Positions 11,785-22,690 of a stretch of DNA of 64,000 bases are shown piece after piece (within the stretch, counting starts at the first letter, position 1; each line of letters opens with the position of its first letter). The notes beneath the pieces were generated by a model. The model was given only the letters and a program-made list of their open reading frames with translations. It was not told the origin of the DNA and ran no database searches. The DNA comes from Heliocidaris erythrogramma (lineage: Eukaryota > Echinodermata > Echinoidea > Camarodonta > Echinometridae). The position numbers and the translations under genes are program-made. The stretch spans positions 24,719,501 through 24,783,500 of the forward strand of contig CM046870.1 of assembly GCA_025617745.1 (NCBI GenBank). The letters run 5' to 3'.

Positions 11785-12510
11785 TTTATACAAAGAGGTG
11801 AGTGGGGCAGAGAGCCGGGGGGGGGGGGGGGTGATTTGAGACAGAGAAAAAAGAGAGAGAGGGAGAGAAGAGAGACCAACAAAGAGAGAGAGAGAGAAGA
11901 GAGACCAACAAAAGAGAAAGAGAGAGAGAGAGCTGAAGACCAATCAAAGAGGTGAGACTGAGTGAGAGCTGGAGAGATGATGGATTACAGATAAGAGAGA
12001 TATGGATGAAGGGTAGAGATATAAAGGGAGCTTATATGAAAAAGAAAGCTGGAGAGAGAAGTGGGTTGAGATAACGACAGAGCAAGAGAGAGAGAGAGAG
12101 AGAGAAGGAGAGAGTAGAAAAGTGAGAGAGAGAAACCGAAAGAGGATACATGTAGAAGAAAAAACAATTTACATAAGAGAGAGAGAGAGCAACGGAAGAT
12201 GAGTGAGAGAGGGAGAGAGAGAGAGAGGGCATGAAAAAGTGAGACATAAGATTGAATGAGAGATGGAGAGAGCTATAAATAAGAGGTAAGAGAGAGGTGG
12301 AAAGAGGGTAGAGAAGAAAGAAAAAAAAACAGGAGAGAGACAGAAAGGAAAATATATAATTAGACAGAGCAAGGAGAAAGGATACCTCAATAGTTAAAGA
12401 GGCGACTACTTGTTCTACGATGTTAAGTGTCAGGGAGAGAAAGGGAGAGAGAAAGAGAAAGAAAGGGAGAGAGAAAGAAAGGGAAAGAGAGAAACAGAGT
12501 CAGGAGAAAG
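11785..12510 (+). repeat. Purine-rich (GA)n block with G-run
   Basis: About 700 bp of strongly strand-biased GAGAGA sequence, opening with an uninterrupted run of about 15 G at 11817-11831. All open frames here encode Arg/Glu or Ser/Leu low-complexity peptides and are not genes. Such mirror-like purine tracts can form triplex DNA, and the G-run can form quadruplexes. Confidence 0.85.
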
Positions 12511-14150
12511 GGTAGATACTTGTCCAAGGGGCCACTATACCATGACTACTTATTCCACCATGTTGACAATGTCAAAGCCAATGCTGCATCGCGTCACTGC
12601 TTCTTAAGATTAAAATCACTGAAACATAAAATTTGCTTAATCGCACCGTTTGTGCATTCGGATCGTCACGGGTAGTTGTTGTCCCGCTACATTGTTTTTC
12701 GTCCTTTCTAAGATGTCGAAAAAGTTCAAAGCAAAATTGAAGGTCAAGACTACCTACTCTGGGGAGCTACTAGATCATTTTGAATGTGTAATGGGGGGCG
12801 GGGAGGGGGGGAGGGGGGGGAGTGTCAAACCAAAGTCGCCCGAAAGCCGAAACTTTCCCAACAAGCAAACAACACTTTCAAAAAGAGGGGATTTTTAAAT
12901 TGTGATTTTTGTCGACAAGGGTAAAAGATGATTGTCAGAATATCGATTTTCTAATTTGACAGATTTAAGAATAAAGGGAAGATAAAAATGATACTTGCTA
13001 CATACCCACAAGGATCTAAACGTGGCAAATTTGCAGACAGAAAACAAAAATTAATGGGGGGGGGGGGGGCGAGAATGCGCCAAAGGCACATATTAATTAT
13101 GTTTAATCTCGAAGTGTCAAAATGTATTATGAATATTTCTGTCTTTTCTTTGCTGCAATTCATATTGTATTTTTATACTCAGGCGTAGGATAGGGGGTTG
13201 CATTTCGGACACTTAACAAAATTTATAGCCTGTCAATTTTTGCCGTCAGATGTTACGAAAAACATGTATCTAGTAACAATAAGACCAGTGAATATTTGCA
13301 ATTCACATGATTTTCAAACTATCCTGTGAAAGATTTGTGACAATTTGCATGAAAAGTTGTTCGATTTACTGTTTAAAAATGACCTGTCCGGATTAACAAC
13401 CTGTCCGGAATTACAACGTCTGGGTATACCCTTTACAAGCGTCTACTCATGCATTGAGATCGCGCCTTTTTATATTCAGCGTTATATACAATGTAAATTG
13501 TACCATTCGATCAGAGGTTGAATGCTGTCAAAATCAAAGGAAGAAAATAAATATTGATTTGAAAGATTGATAATTATTTCATATCGATAAAAAGATTTAT
13601 TTGAAAGCTTTTTAACATGACATTTTTGACCCATTGTTGCCATGGTTTCATAGCGGCATATCACGGGGTTATGGTGCAAGGGGCATACAATGAAATTGCG
13701 CCCCGCTTACCCCAGATGATCAGCTCAAAGGTACAAACCAGATCAATTTCCGGCTTTTAATTCAGAAATTACATTAAAAATGATTTTTGATGCACTTAAC
13801 CCATGCTCAGAAAGAAGTTTGATGAAGAACTGTTTAAGAGAGGGATTAAAGTGACTGATTAGTACAGATGCATTTTGGACCCTCAAATCCTTATGCATTT
13901 TCTCTAAGCTGCATAGGAAAATAATACAGTGGAGCAAAGCAGCAGATCGTTAGAATCTATTTCTAATTTTAGACATCGAAAGACGCTGCTCTATTCTTCT
14001 TCCTATAATCGGACTCTCAATTAACGGTAAACCCTGAAGACATACATGAATATTTGATGAATTTAGCAAGGCTACTGAAAGTCGAATTTGAACCTTTAAA
14101 AATGTTATTTTGAGCACTTTGTCCTCTATTTGGTAGCAGAAATTAAGAAG
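12511..14150. other. Intergenic DNA, no gene seen
   Basis: Contains G-runs at about 12793-12821 and 13056-13069. The frames with G-run-encoded glycines are not credible genes. No inverted repeats or conserved domains were recognised. Confidence 0.5.
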
Positions 14151-14159
14151 ATCTCGATG

Positions 14160-15560
14160 ACACTTATGTGCATGGAGGAATCAAAGTAACGAGAGCTATC
14201 ATTTTAAAAAAAATAATTTTGAACCCTTTGGTTAATCGCCAAATACTTTTATCTAAGCTTTCACAACTCGATATTACTGGTAAATCACTTGAATGGTTTT
14301 TAAGTTATTCATCTGGTCGGAATATAAAAACATATTTGAATAATGTATTTTCTGTTGAATGTGTAATTTCAAATGGTGTACTCCAGGGCTCGATTTTGGG
14401 CCCGATTTTATTTTTTATAGTTATCAATGATTTATCATTTCTTTAAAAAAAATGTTCATTTCATTTATATGCTGATGAACCGTCCTATATTCTTCTGACA
14501 AAGACTCAAATGTTGTTGAAAGAATTCTAAATGATGAATTAAAAAGAGTAGATAGGTGGATGTGTATAAATAAATTGAAATTGAATTGTAATAAAACGGT
14601 TGGTATGTTATTTGGTACATGACAAATGTTGTCAAGGTATTAGCTAGAATTACGAATTCGTGAAACAAAAATTCAGATAGATAGATAGTGTTAGATATTT
14701 AGGGATTTTTATTGATAAGGAACTTAAATGGAATACTCAATTTGAGCATAATTATGTATTCAGAAAATTGGCAAAATGATAGGCTTTCTTGGGAGGCTAA
14801 GGTATTTTGTCAATGAATCTAGTTTGAAAATAATATATCCTTCTGTCATTCTCCCCCACTTTGATTTATGCGGATGTAGTATGGCAATCCGCATCTAAGA
14901 AATATTTGAAGTTATTACAGAAACTTCAGAACCGGGCGGGAAGGATTATTTTGAGAATTGATCCAGACACTCATACTTCAACTTCGTATATATATCATAT
15001 TTTAAAATGGAAGAAATTGAATATACATCAAACGGAACATATGCATTGTGATGTTTAAAGTTTTGAATAATTTTGCCCCAGATTATATGAAAATATAATT
15101 AGTTCAAAAGTCATATCCCTACTACGCACAAGAGGTCAATTTAGTCTCCCAAGACCGAAAACAAATAGTTGTAAACAAACATTTTTTCTTATCGGGAAGC
15201 CTCACTGTATAATCAACTACCATCCCATTTAGCATCTATTTCCAAAATCCAGTCTTTTAAATCGAATATACAAGACTATCTGGATGATTCGTAATTTTTT
15301 TGTTGCAATTGTATACCTGATGTTTTGTTTGTTGTTGTTCTTGTTGCTGGCTTGTAAGGTTTTTTTTTTGTATTTGATTATGTTTTTTATTATGTTTATG
15401 TACTATATTTGTTATGCATGTGTTTTTCTTTATTATGTCAGTGGACCCCATGGAAGAACAGTGGCATATGTACGTGTCACTGAATGGACTATCCGACATT
15501 ATATATATATATGTATATAAATATAATAATAATTATTATTAAATTTTGTTTCATTCTGTT
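14160..15560 (+). pseudogene. Decayed LINE reverse transcriptase (CR1/Jockey-like)
   Basis: Readable pieces, broken by stops and frameshifts, are: a palm segment at about 14225-14446 (RQILLSKLSQLDITGKSLEW, SGRNIKTYLNNVF, then NGVLQGSILGPILFFIVIND); a Y-A-D-E stretch near 14470 in place of YADD; a thumb-like VRYLGIFIDKELKWNTQFEH at about 14690-14750; and a C-terminal DVVWQSASKKYLKLLQKLQN from 14876. The upstream AFDT block is not recognisable and the second catalytic Asp has become Glu, so the copy is dead. An AT-rich tail follows from about 15300. Confidence 0.85.
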
Positions 15561-16060
15561 TGATTAAGTAAATAAACTTGAGGAAGGCCAGGAGCCGAAA
15601 GCTTGTAAACACACCGAGTGACCTGCTGCATTCCGTCCCGTCATTATCTGTTCACATTATCTAAATTTAACATGGTTCAACCGAACGGTACACACATCCA
15701 CACCTTTCTCGCTATATTATACATGTATTCTGATTCACCATGTATATCTTTTAATGTTGTTATGGAAATAAAAACAACAAATAAAAAATAATCAAACAAA
15801 CAAAACGCCTTTTAAGAACTATGTTATACACAAGGGGGTGTAATTACAAGACCATAGAGATATGCGAGAGAGCAAAGCGACCGAGCATTATTTTTTCGCA
15901 TTTTAATCCCCTTCTTTACTCTGGATTGTTAGTGCATATTATAAACTTTTTGGACCATAACTTTTTCTTCCTTATCTTCTCCCCTTTCTTTTGATTTTTT
16001 TTTCGATACGCTAAAATATTATACTGTGCTTTCATTTGGTAATTAAATCAAGAGGAAAGA
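15561..16060. other. Intergenic DNA with a possible retroelement terminus
   Basis: Near 15578 the sequence CTTGAGGAAGGCCAGGAGCC with GAAAGCTTG resembles the 'CTGAGGAAG...GCCGAAA' motif seen at the ends of some retroelements. This is weak and no coding remnant is attached. The rest shows nothing recognisable. Confidence 0.25.
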
Positions 16061-16150
16061 CAAAGAGAAATAAAGAGAGTCAGAAAGAGAGACAGAGAGA
16101 GACAGAGACAGAGAGAAAGAAAGAGAGAGAGAGAGGGGGGGGGGGGGGTA
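16060..16150 (+). repeat. (GA)n tract ending in a G-run
   Basis: GAGAGACAGAGA-type repeat leading into about 14 G at 16135-16148. Confidence 0.85.
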
Positions 16151-16640
16151 GCGTGCATGGAGCGAGGAATAATACAGAGATATTTTGATTACTTCTCGGA
16201 ATAATATAGGTCTTCTTGTTGCAATGTTTAATCAAAATATTTTGCAACGTGGCAACATCAACCGTCTATTTACTTTAATCCCGGCCCGCAAACTATCCGA
16301 GCATTTCAATATCATTTTGACAGTTCAACAAAATCTTGCAATGTGTTATTTGATTATATAAAAGAACCATTAGGTTAGTGGTTCCATTGTTGGGAGCGTG
16401 GATTTTGTGTAAAAGAAGAAGAAGAAGAAGAAGAAGAAGAAGGAGAATTCTTCTACACAGTACGTGGCATGGTTTAATACCATCCTTGAAAGATTAATAT
16501 TCAATTTTGATTTGCGAGTGGACGTTCTTTATATACGCCTCCTCTCCTCTCCGTGAGTCTCAACATGCTCAAATGTGTGCACCTTTGATAATTCTTCTAT
16601 CATGTCTATAACTTAATATTTTTTCTCATGTTCGAAATCC
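16151..16640. other. Intergenic DNA with a (GAA)n tract
   Basis: A pure (GAA)n trinucleotide tract lies at about 16411-16442. Nothing else was recognised. Confidence 0.6.
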
Positions 16641-16679
16641 CATATTCTGCGTTGACATTTCCACCTTCCGTTTTATATA

Positions 16680-16870
16680 GACTGTCTCTCCATCCCCGCC
16701 CCTGCCCATCCCTCTCTCCTTTTTGCCCCTCCCTCTCCCCTCTCCCTCTCTCTCCTTCTCTGTCTTGCTCCCTCACCATTTCTCTCTATCCCTCTCCGAT
16801 CCTCCCCTCCCTGTCTTTTCTCTTTTTTCATCCCCCTCTTTCTCTCGTTCTCCCCTCACTTCCTCTTTGC
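16680..16870 (+). repeat. Pyrimidine-rich (CT) tract
   Basis: Strand-biased CCCTCTC/CTCTCT sequence. The frame at 16628-16891 is Ser/Pro/Leu low complexity, not a gene. Confidence 0.75.
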
Positions 16871-17582
16871 AATGTCCTGTATCATATATAAACACACAAT
16901 AGGCCGTTTTTTTTAGTTGCTCGCTCGCAGCTTGACTGAATCAGTGAGCAAAAAAGCGCGGGCGAAATAAAATTGCCTCTCCTTCTTTGAAATTATTCCG
17001 AAGTGACAGTTAACATCTGCTGCGCGGTGAGCGTGAGATCTCCCTGCACAGTTCACTCATCATCCACGTTTTTACCGGAGCAGATAATTGTAGAGCTGAC
17101 ATTGAAGAAGTGAATTGAATGGCATCGGGGAACAATAGTGTCTCATTTGAAGATAATAATCTCAGACAAAAATCGCGAACATTGAGCTCTTCACAATTAG
17201 CCGTTTTTCTTTGCTTTTTCAAAAACATTCTCGAGACAGGATGTCATTACATGAATATTTCGACTTACAAGACATCATAGGACATGCATCCTCATTTGTA
17301 TTGAGTAAGTAGGAGGATCTTTGCATGCTTGGGTCAGGGCAAGCATCTAGATGGTTTGAAAGCTCAGGACACGTCATATCCGGGTTCAAGACTACGTTAC
17401 TCGTGTTAGTGTGTAGCTCGGGCAAAGCATTTATCCTTAGTTATCTAGTTCGCTAAACAAGGACCATAAGACTCCAATTTGCCGGTGTTTATTTTCAAAA
17501 GAATATTCAAGTGAAATAAATATTTAATCAGTCAATTAATATCTTGAAGAATCTTTACTTCACGAATCAGCGAACCATCACA
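16871..17582 (+). promoter_or_regulatory. Probable 5' flank and 5' UTR of the GPCR gene
   Basis: No upstream exon was identified. The region is AT-rich with in-frame stops. No convincing TATA box or initiator could be chosen. The call rests only on position before the intronless receptor ORF. Confidence 0.35.
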
Positions 17583-18539
17583 ATGGATGCCACTTCGGAG
17601 TCTCCACTAGCCACTGATCCCGGAACGTCTAGGCTCATAGCGGTTACTATATACTCCTTCCTGGGCTCAATCGGCATTATGGGGAATGGTCTGGTCCTCG
17701 TCGTCATGATCGCAGTCAAAGATCTACGGAACATCACCAACCTCTTCATCGTCAACCAATCCGTCATCGATATGACGACGTCGATATTTCTCTTCGTGAC
17801 GTTCATCGCTCCGCATCCTGCGGTCCCGAAGCAGAAGCTGGCCGCTGACATCATCTGTTCGTTCTGGAACTCGGGCTACATCTTCTGGGGAACTATCATT
17901 TCGTCGACGTACAACCTTGTCATGCTCGCCCTCGAGCGCTACTTCGCCGTCATGCACCCAGTCGCCTACCGTAACAAATTCAGCTATCGCCGAGCAGCGG
18001 GCGTTGCCGTAGCCCCATGGATCATCGGTTTCGGGTATGGCATCCACTGGGCTGTCGTGAATCAGCACGCCGCTGGTCGATGCATCGTTACATACGAAAG
18101 CACGTTTATCCAGGGTTTCATCGGCTGTTTAACCGTCATCGTCGAGTTCGTCATCCCTCTCATCATCATGGCCTACGTCTACATCAGGATCGGGAAGCTG
18201 ATGAGACAACGAGTTGACGACATTGCCAACATATCCACTGAAAACCGGTCAGAAACTACTGCTGCTGAACCAGTTTTGCCCAACTACCGGGAAAAGGCGC
18301 GAAAAAATGTGATCAAAACTCTTCTGATCGTCTGCGTAACATACGTCATTTGTTGGACCCCTAACCAAATTGTATTTTTGTATTACAACCTTGGAGGACC
18401 CATTGATCTGAATGGGCCTGTATTCTATTGTTCTGTTTACTTAGCCTTCGTTAACATGTGTGTCAATCCATTGATTTACACGTTCAAATATCGGAAATTT
18501 CAAAAGGGACTGAAAAAGGTGTTCAGGATCAAAGGATAG
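17583..18539 (+). CDS. Class A (rhodopsin-like) G-protein-coupled receptor, intronless
   Basis: A 318-aa seven-helix plasma-membrane receptor. The start is ATG 17583 in good context (A at -3, G at +4); the frame is open further upstream but has no earlier ATG. Seven hydrophobic segments lie at about 18-44, 52-77, 97-122, 138-160, 175-201, 243-268 and 281-301. Landmarks are GN (N35) in TM1, D63 in TM2, the C92-C167 disulfide pair, E-R-Y 118-120 after TM3, W146 in TM4, P192 in TM5, CWTP 257-260 in TM6 and NPLIY 295-299 in TM7. The N-terminus is short, as in peptide or amine receptors. The ligand cannot be named; the TM6-TM7 style recalls peptide-receptor-like orphan receptors expanded in echinoderms. 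Its base composition is much more GC-rich than its surroundings, as expected for coding DNA. Confidence 0.95.
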   Translation: MDATSESPLATDPGTSRLIAVTIYSFLGSIGIMGNGLVLVVMIAVKDLRNITNLFIVNQSVIDMTTSIFLFVTFIAPHPAVPKQKLAADIICSFWNSGYIFWGTIISSTYNLVMLALERYFAVMHPVAYRNKFSYRRAAGVAVAPWIIGFGYGIHWAVVNQHAAGRCIVTYESTFIQGFIGCLTVIVEFVIPLIIMAYVYIRIGKLMRQRVDDIANISTENRSETTAAEPVLPNYREKARKNVIKTLLIVCVTYVICWTPNQIVFLYYNLGGPIDLNGPVFYCSVYLAFVNMCVNPLIYTFKYRKFQKGLKKVFRIKG

Positions 18540-19620
18540 GTCACAGAAAAGATTATGGTAAAATGAAATAATTTAAATCTATAGATCTGTTAGCTAAGAT
18601 GCTAAGAAATACATGTATATTGAAAAATTTTATGCAAATAATTTTCTTTTGCTTTGTTTTAAAATTGTCTCTGTATTCGCTTTGTTATCTACAACTTTTT
18701 TTTAACATAAAGTAGATAGTAGAAAAGAAGCGGTGTGAAGATTGCAGTCTGTAAATGTAATTTTTTTACGAAAATGTTTCAACTTTCACTTAATGTTTGT
18801 TGCCTAATTATTTTTTCTACCTTTAACACTTGTAAGTGTTTCGAGTCGTGTAATTCAAACATTAGAAATTCTTAGAAGCATTAGCACTAGTGTATGACCA
18901 GCAATTTCGCCAATGTGGTCAGGGGATGTGCTTCTGTTGGAGCTCCCAAATTTGTTGATGCCCCAGGCAAGAATTCTTTTTTTAAAAAAAGGACCCAGAA
19001 TAATAAATATGTTTATTTAATTATTATTATTATTATTAACATTGTGGTTAGGTATGTAAGTTATGAAGTGCATTGCAAAAGAACTATTCAAGAATGTATT
19101 CTATATTTGCTAGGTCGCTACTCTCCCTCGCCGCAACAATATTTATGAGTGTAAAAGAAAATCATATGCCCCCTCCAGCAGATAATCGGTGATCCCCTGT
19201 ACCCCCTTAAATACTTTACTTGTTCAATGTAAAAAATATGAAGATATATTGGGTCTTAACTTCATTTTAAGAGAGGAACTCAGAATAGGGTTTAAGTTGT
19301 CGCCTTTTTTAAAGATTTACAGTTGATTAGGGTATCCAGACATGGGCCCCCGGTAAAACCTAATGTACATGTGTCACTACCTTAAGTATACGCTAAATTA
19401 AATATACCCCCGATTAGTGTGCACCGAAGTCCGTTTTAGTCACCTAAAGACACCTTCAAAAACGTGATATATTTTTTTTTGCTTGTCAGAGAGTTTTGGA
19501 GTTCAAGGTAAAATGCACTCTGATATCAAGTTAATTTTAGTAGATCCAGAAATATAAGAGAAACATTGAAATTTTGAGGATAATCCGTTAAGAAATGAAA
19601 AGGTTATGAGTTTTTGAAAT
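18540..19620 (+). other. GPCR 3' flank and intergenic DNA
   Basis: AT-rich with an (ATT)n tract at about 19020-19038. A poly(A) signal for the GPCR cannot be chosen with confidence. No gene was recognised. Confidence 0.45.
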
Positions 19621-19920
19621 TGTGATCGATAAAACACAAATTGACAACTCCGTGACTTATCTTGCGAAGTCCTCTCCCATATTCAGTGCAGTAAGAAAAA
19701 TCATGAATATCTATTTTTCTCTAAAGAAAATATTCAATCATACATGCACCTTAGATAAAATCATTACACATATATTTGCACACAACCCCTGTTTGAAACA
19801 AATGTATTCCTTCATCATCAACTAAGAAAATGGAATTTATTAAATTTTCTGAACAGAGCAAATGGGAGAGGACCTCGTAAGATGCGTCACAAAGTTGTCA
19901 ATTTGCGTTTGATTGATAAC
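19617..19920. mobile_element. Foldback element, 'TTGTCAATTTGCGTTTGATT' family, copy 1
   Basis: The left arm (ATCGATAAAACACAAATTGA...GAAGTCCTCTCCCAT) is the inverse of 19860-19920 (ATGGGAGAGGACCTC...CAATTTGCGTTTGATTGATA). The arms are about 60 bp. One arm also recurs near 41460-41530. Confidence 0.78.
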
Positions 19921-20186
19921 AACTTCAAAAATGTAAACTTTCTTTTTTCCTTTGCCACATATTTTTCAGACTAGTGCCCCTGGGACAGATAATCCTAGAT
20001 CTATACCACTGAGTGTGACAGAAATTAGAAGTGAAAAAATAAATTCATATAATTATGTTAATTTTTAATTTCCAGCGCCTGTCATATCTGAACACAGTGC
20101 ATGGACATCAAAAAATGCGGCTTTCATTGGAAGTTGTGTATCTTAAAAAGAAGAACAGATTATCTACAATGTACATCAGTGCAGTA

Positions 20187-20231
20187 AGAGAGAGAGAGAG
20201 AAAAAGAGAGAGAGAGAGAAGGGGGGGGGGA
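20187..20231 (+). repeat. (GA)n tract ending in a G-run
   Basis: GAGAGAGAGAGAAAAAGAGAG followed by 10 G. Confidence 0.85.
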
Positions 20232-20377
20232 GACGGGAACTATATTGTCTAGAAGAGCTGCTTTATGTAAAACGCGTCGATTATGGGCCGCATGTGGGGC
20301 AGTGACGGCAGTTGCACCCAATAATTTTGGAATTAATTTTGTTAATTTTTTGGGGTGAGGAAATAAAGCTGTGTTCT

Positions 20378-20505
20378 AACGGGGTACCCCGCTATTCATA
20401 AGAACTACTTATTGATAATTAAGGAGCGCTATCCATAACGCGTGACTAAATGAATAGCGGTTTTCTATGATGCGGTCCTTATGAATAGCGAGCAGACCCG
20501 GTTCC
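20378..20505. repeat. Short inverted repeat
   Basis: CCGCTATTCATAAGAAC near 20389 is mirrored by GTCCTTATGAATAGCG near 20475, and an inner copy of the motif (AATGAATAGCGG) lies near 20450. Probably a small MITE relic. Confidence 0.5.
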
Positions 20506-20509
20506 GACC

Positions 20510-21180
20510 CCTCAACTGGCCGCCAGGTGACTTGACCTGCGCCATGCTCTGATGAGTGAATGAGGGACTTTGCTGTTTTATATATACTTAAAGCTTATGT
20601 ACAGTATTGGTAGCAAATAAAAGGAAATTGGAAAGAAACGTGTTAAATATTGTTCTCATTATATCAAAATATGTTTATAAATGATTATTAAGTATTCCAT
20701 CTATAAAATGATTTCCGGTGAATTTCAGTGTAAATATCTGTAAGGAACGTTAGAACACGGACCTTTCCACCCCGAAAGTTTCCGGCACAAGAAGCTTGGA
20801 GGCTTCACACAAGGATAACATGTGTGTCACTGTGTGTAGTATACTCATTGGTTTTACACGTGTGTGTATAGTGCATATGCTGCCGTTGTTTCGGGGTTCA
20901 CGTGCCTGGCCCGGTATATAAATTTTTTTTTTGCCTCTCATTTGTTTAAGATTGAACTTTAGGAGGCGAAATCTTCACAGTATCTTAGCAATGCTAGTAG
21001 TTTCCTGTTTGTCAACAAAAATCCAAGAAATCTGATGATCTATTTTTAGGGCTTACCGAAACTGTACATTACCTTTAAATCTTAACTATGCATACCTGCA
21101 CAGAGTCGAGTTTGGTATAACTTGTTATGCGCACTGAATATAAAATCATGTCTATAATCTTAATGACATACACTATGAAC
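20510..21180. other. Intergenic DNA, nothing recognised
   Basis: Only short chance frames were seen, with no tandem or inverted structure. Confidence 0.45.
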
Positions 21181-21186
21181 ATGATG

Positions 21187-21426
21187 ACAAAAGAGAGCGA
21201 ACAAAATATACAGCTCCTCATTGTACCCCCCATAATTGCTTTGGTAGACAAAAGAACATCCCATGTCAAGTAAATATAATATAGGTGTCTCATGCATATT
21301 CACCTGTTCTACTTATTTTACATAATAGCTATGCAGGGATGTTCTTTTTTCTGCCAAAGCAATATTATCGTTGAAGGTACAACGAGGAGCTCTATATTTC
21401 GTCCGCTTCTTTGTTCGCCATGTTCT
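21187..21426. mobile_element. Foldback element
   Basis: The left part (ACAAAAGAGAGCGAACAAAA...GCTCCTC...TTGCTTTGG..AAAAGAACATCCC) is mirrored by 21340-21426 (GGGATGTTCTTTTTTCTGCC...GGAGCTCTATATTTCGTCCG). The arms are about 80 bp and diverged. Confidence 0.7.
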
Positions 21427-21429
21427 AAG

Positions 21430-22495
21430 TGATAATAGGGAAAATGGAGTAAGGGTTTTTATTACTGAATTCTGATTAAGGCAATTTAGAAAAAGAAAAG
21501 TTTAAGTCGAATGATACATATAATTATATATTTCTTTGACCTATTTATAGATAGGAAAAATGCCTGAAGATTTATATCATGGTCCTTGAATTTGCAGATT
21601 CATCGGAAGCTTGCAGACTTGCCCTTTGTATCATTGCAATGAATTGCTCAATGCTCAGAAGGAGGAAACAAAAATTTAATAAAGGAGAAAAAAAGAGAGA
21701 AAAAGTTTCGATAAGGAGAAAAAAAGATCGTTTCAGTAACCAATTCTAAAAGTAGGCCCATGCAGTATTGATCCAACTAGCATACATTGCATATGATTGA
21801 AAGCAGTGTTAAATGTAATCTCGTTCCTGTACCATGTACAGACGGCGAAAATACGCCTAGTTCTTTTCGATTATTTTTCATTCAAGAATGATCTTATTCA
21901 TATATTCATCTGGCGATGCGTTGCGTTGCAAACACATTTTCATGTTAAGAAAGGTATAAAAATGTATAGAAAATATGATATTGAGTAGAAATAAGTACAA
22001 ATACGAAACGATCAAAAGAGTAAATAGACAAAATAAAAATGACAAGGGTATGCACACAAATGCAAGGGCATATACGAGAGGGAAAGAGAAGGAAGGGGGG
22101 GGGGGGACCGTTCCAAAATGCCAAGGTGAAAGTTATGCACACTTGAAAAAAATAGATGAATACGATTTTGAGTAGGTTAGGAGAGTAATCCTCAGGTATT
22201 AGAGAAAATATTTAGTTCAGAAGCCCTTTCGATATAATTATTAACATTTTATGGTTTGGCTCCATAAGTTCTGATTTAGAGCCCTAGAAAATGTATGTAC
22301 AAGATGCATGACTAGAAAGAACAGAAAATTTGTGCACACAACGTGCCAATTTTTGTTGCATGACCGTATTGTGTGTGTGTCTATGGGTGTACATGTATAC
22401 GCATTCAAACCGATGACATCGAACAAAGAGAACAATGGGTCAGCGGTAGTAATTCAATAGTGGAGTCATCGGTTGAAATTCGAACAATAGCTTAC
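21430..22495. other. Intergenic DNA, no gene
   Basis: Contains a G-run at 22095-22106 after a GA-rich stretch. No conserved frames were seen. Confidence 0.45.
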
Positions 22496-22499
22496 AAAC

Positions 22500-22690
22500 A
22501 TGTGTGTGTGTGTGTAATTGGGTTTGTATAGACGTGTATCCATCAGATATGATTATTTACGTCTGGGGACCGACCTTTAACGTCACCATCCGAAAGACGT
22601 GACTCAGTCTCGAACCTGGGTCCGCTGAATCAGTTAGTATAACTTCCACTATTAGCTGGATTACAGGCGCACGCCACAACGCCCAGTTAA
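22500..22690 (-). mobile_element. SINE with 7SL RNA-like (Alu-domain) head
   Basis: Read on the minus strand from about 22684, the element starts GGGCGTTGTGGCG, continues GTGGCGTGCGCCTGTAATCC and AGCTAATAGTGG, and has a pol III B box AGGTTCGAGACTG. This follows the order and spacing of the 7SL RNA Alu domain: the A-box-like TGGCGTGCGCC lies 49 nt before GGTTCGAGAC, against about 48 nt in primate Alu. After the head comes TTTCGGATGGTGACGTTAAA with GGTCGGTCCCC, like a conserved SINE core I recall from invertebrates, and then a (CA)n tail at 22501-22516. A tRNA-derived head is the alternative. Confidence 0.65.

Noticed and set aside
15578-15610. Hammerhead ribozyme of a Penelope-like element
   Set aside because: CTTGAGGAAGG...CCGAAAGC resembles the core only loosely; the required CTGANGA is absent.
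17544-17582. Earlier start for the GPCR
   Set aside because: The frame is open but contains no ATG before 17583; 17544 is TTG, and 17583 has the good context.
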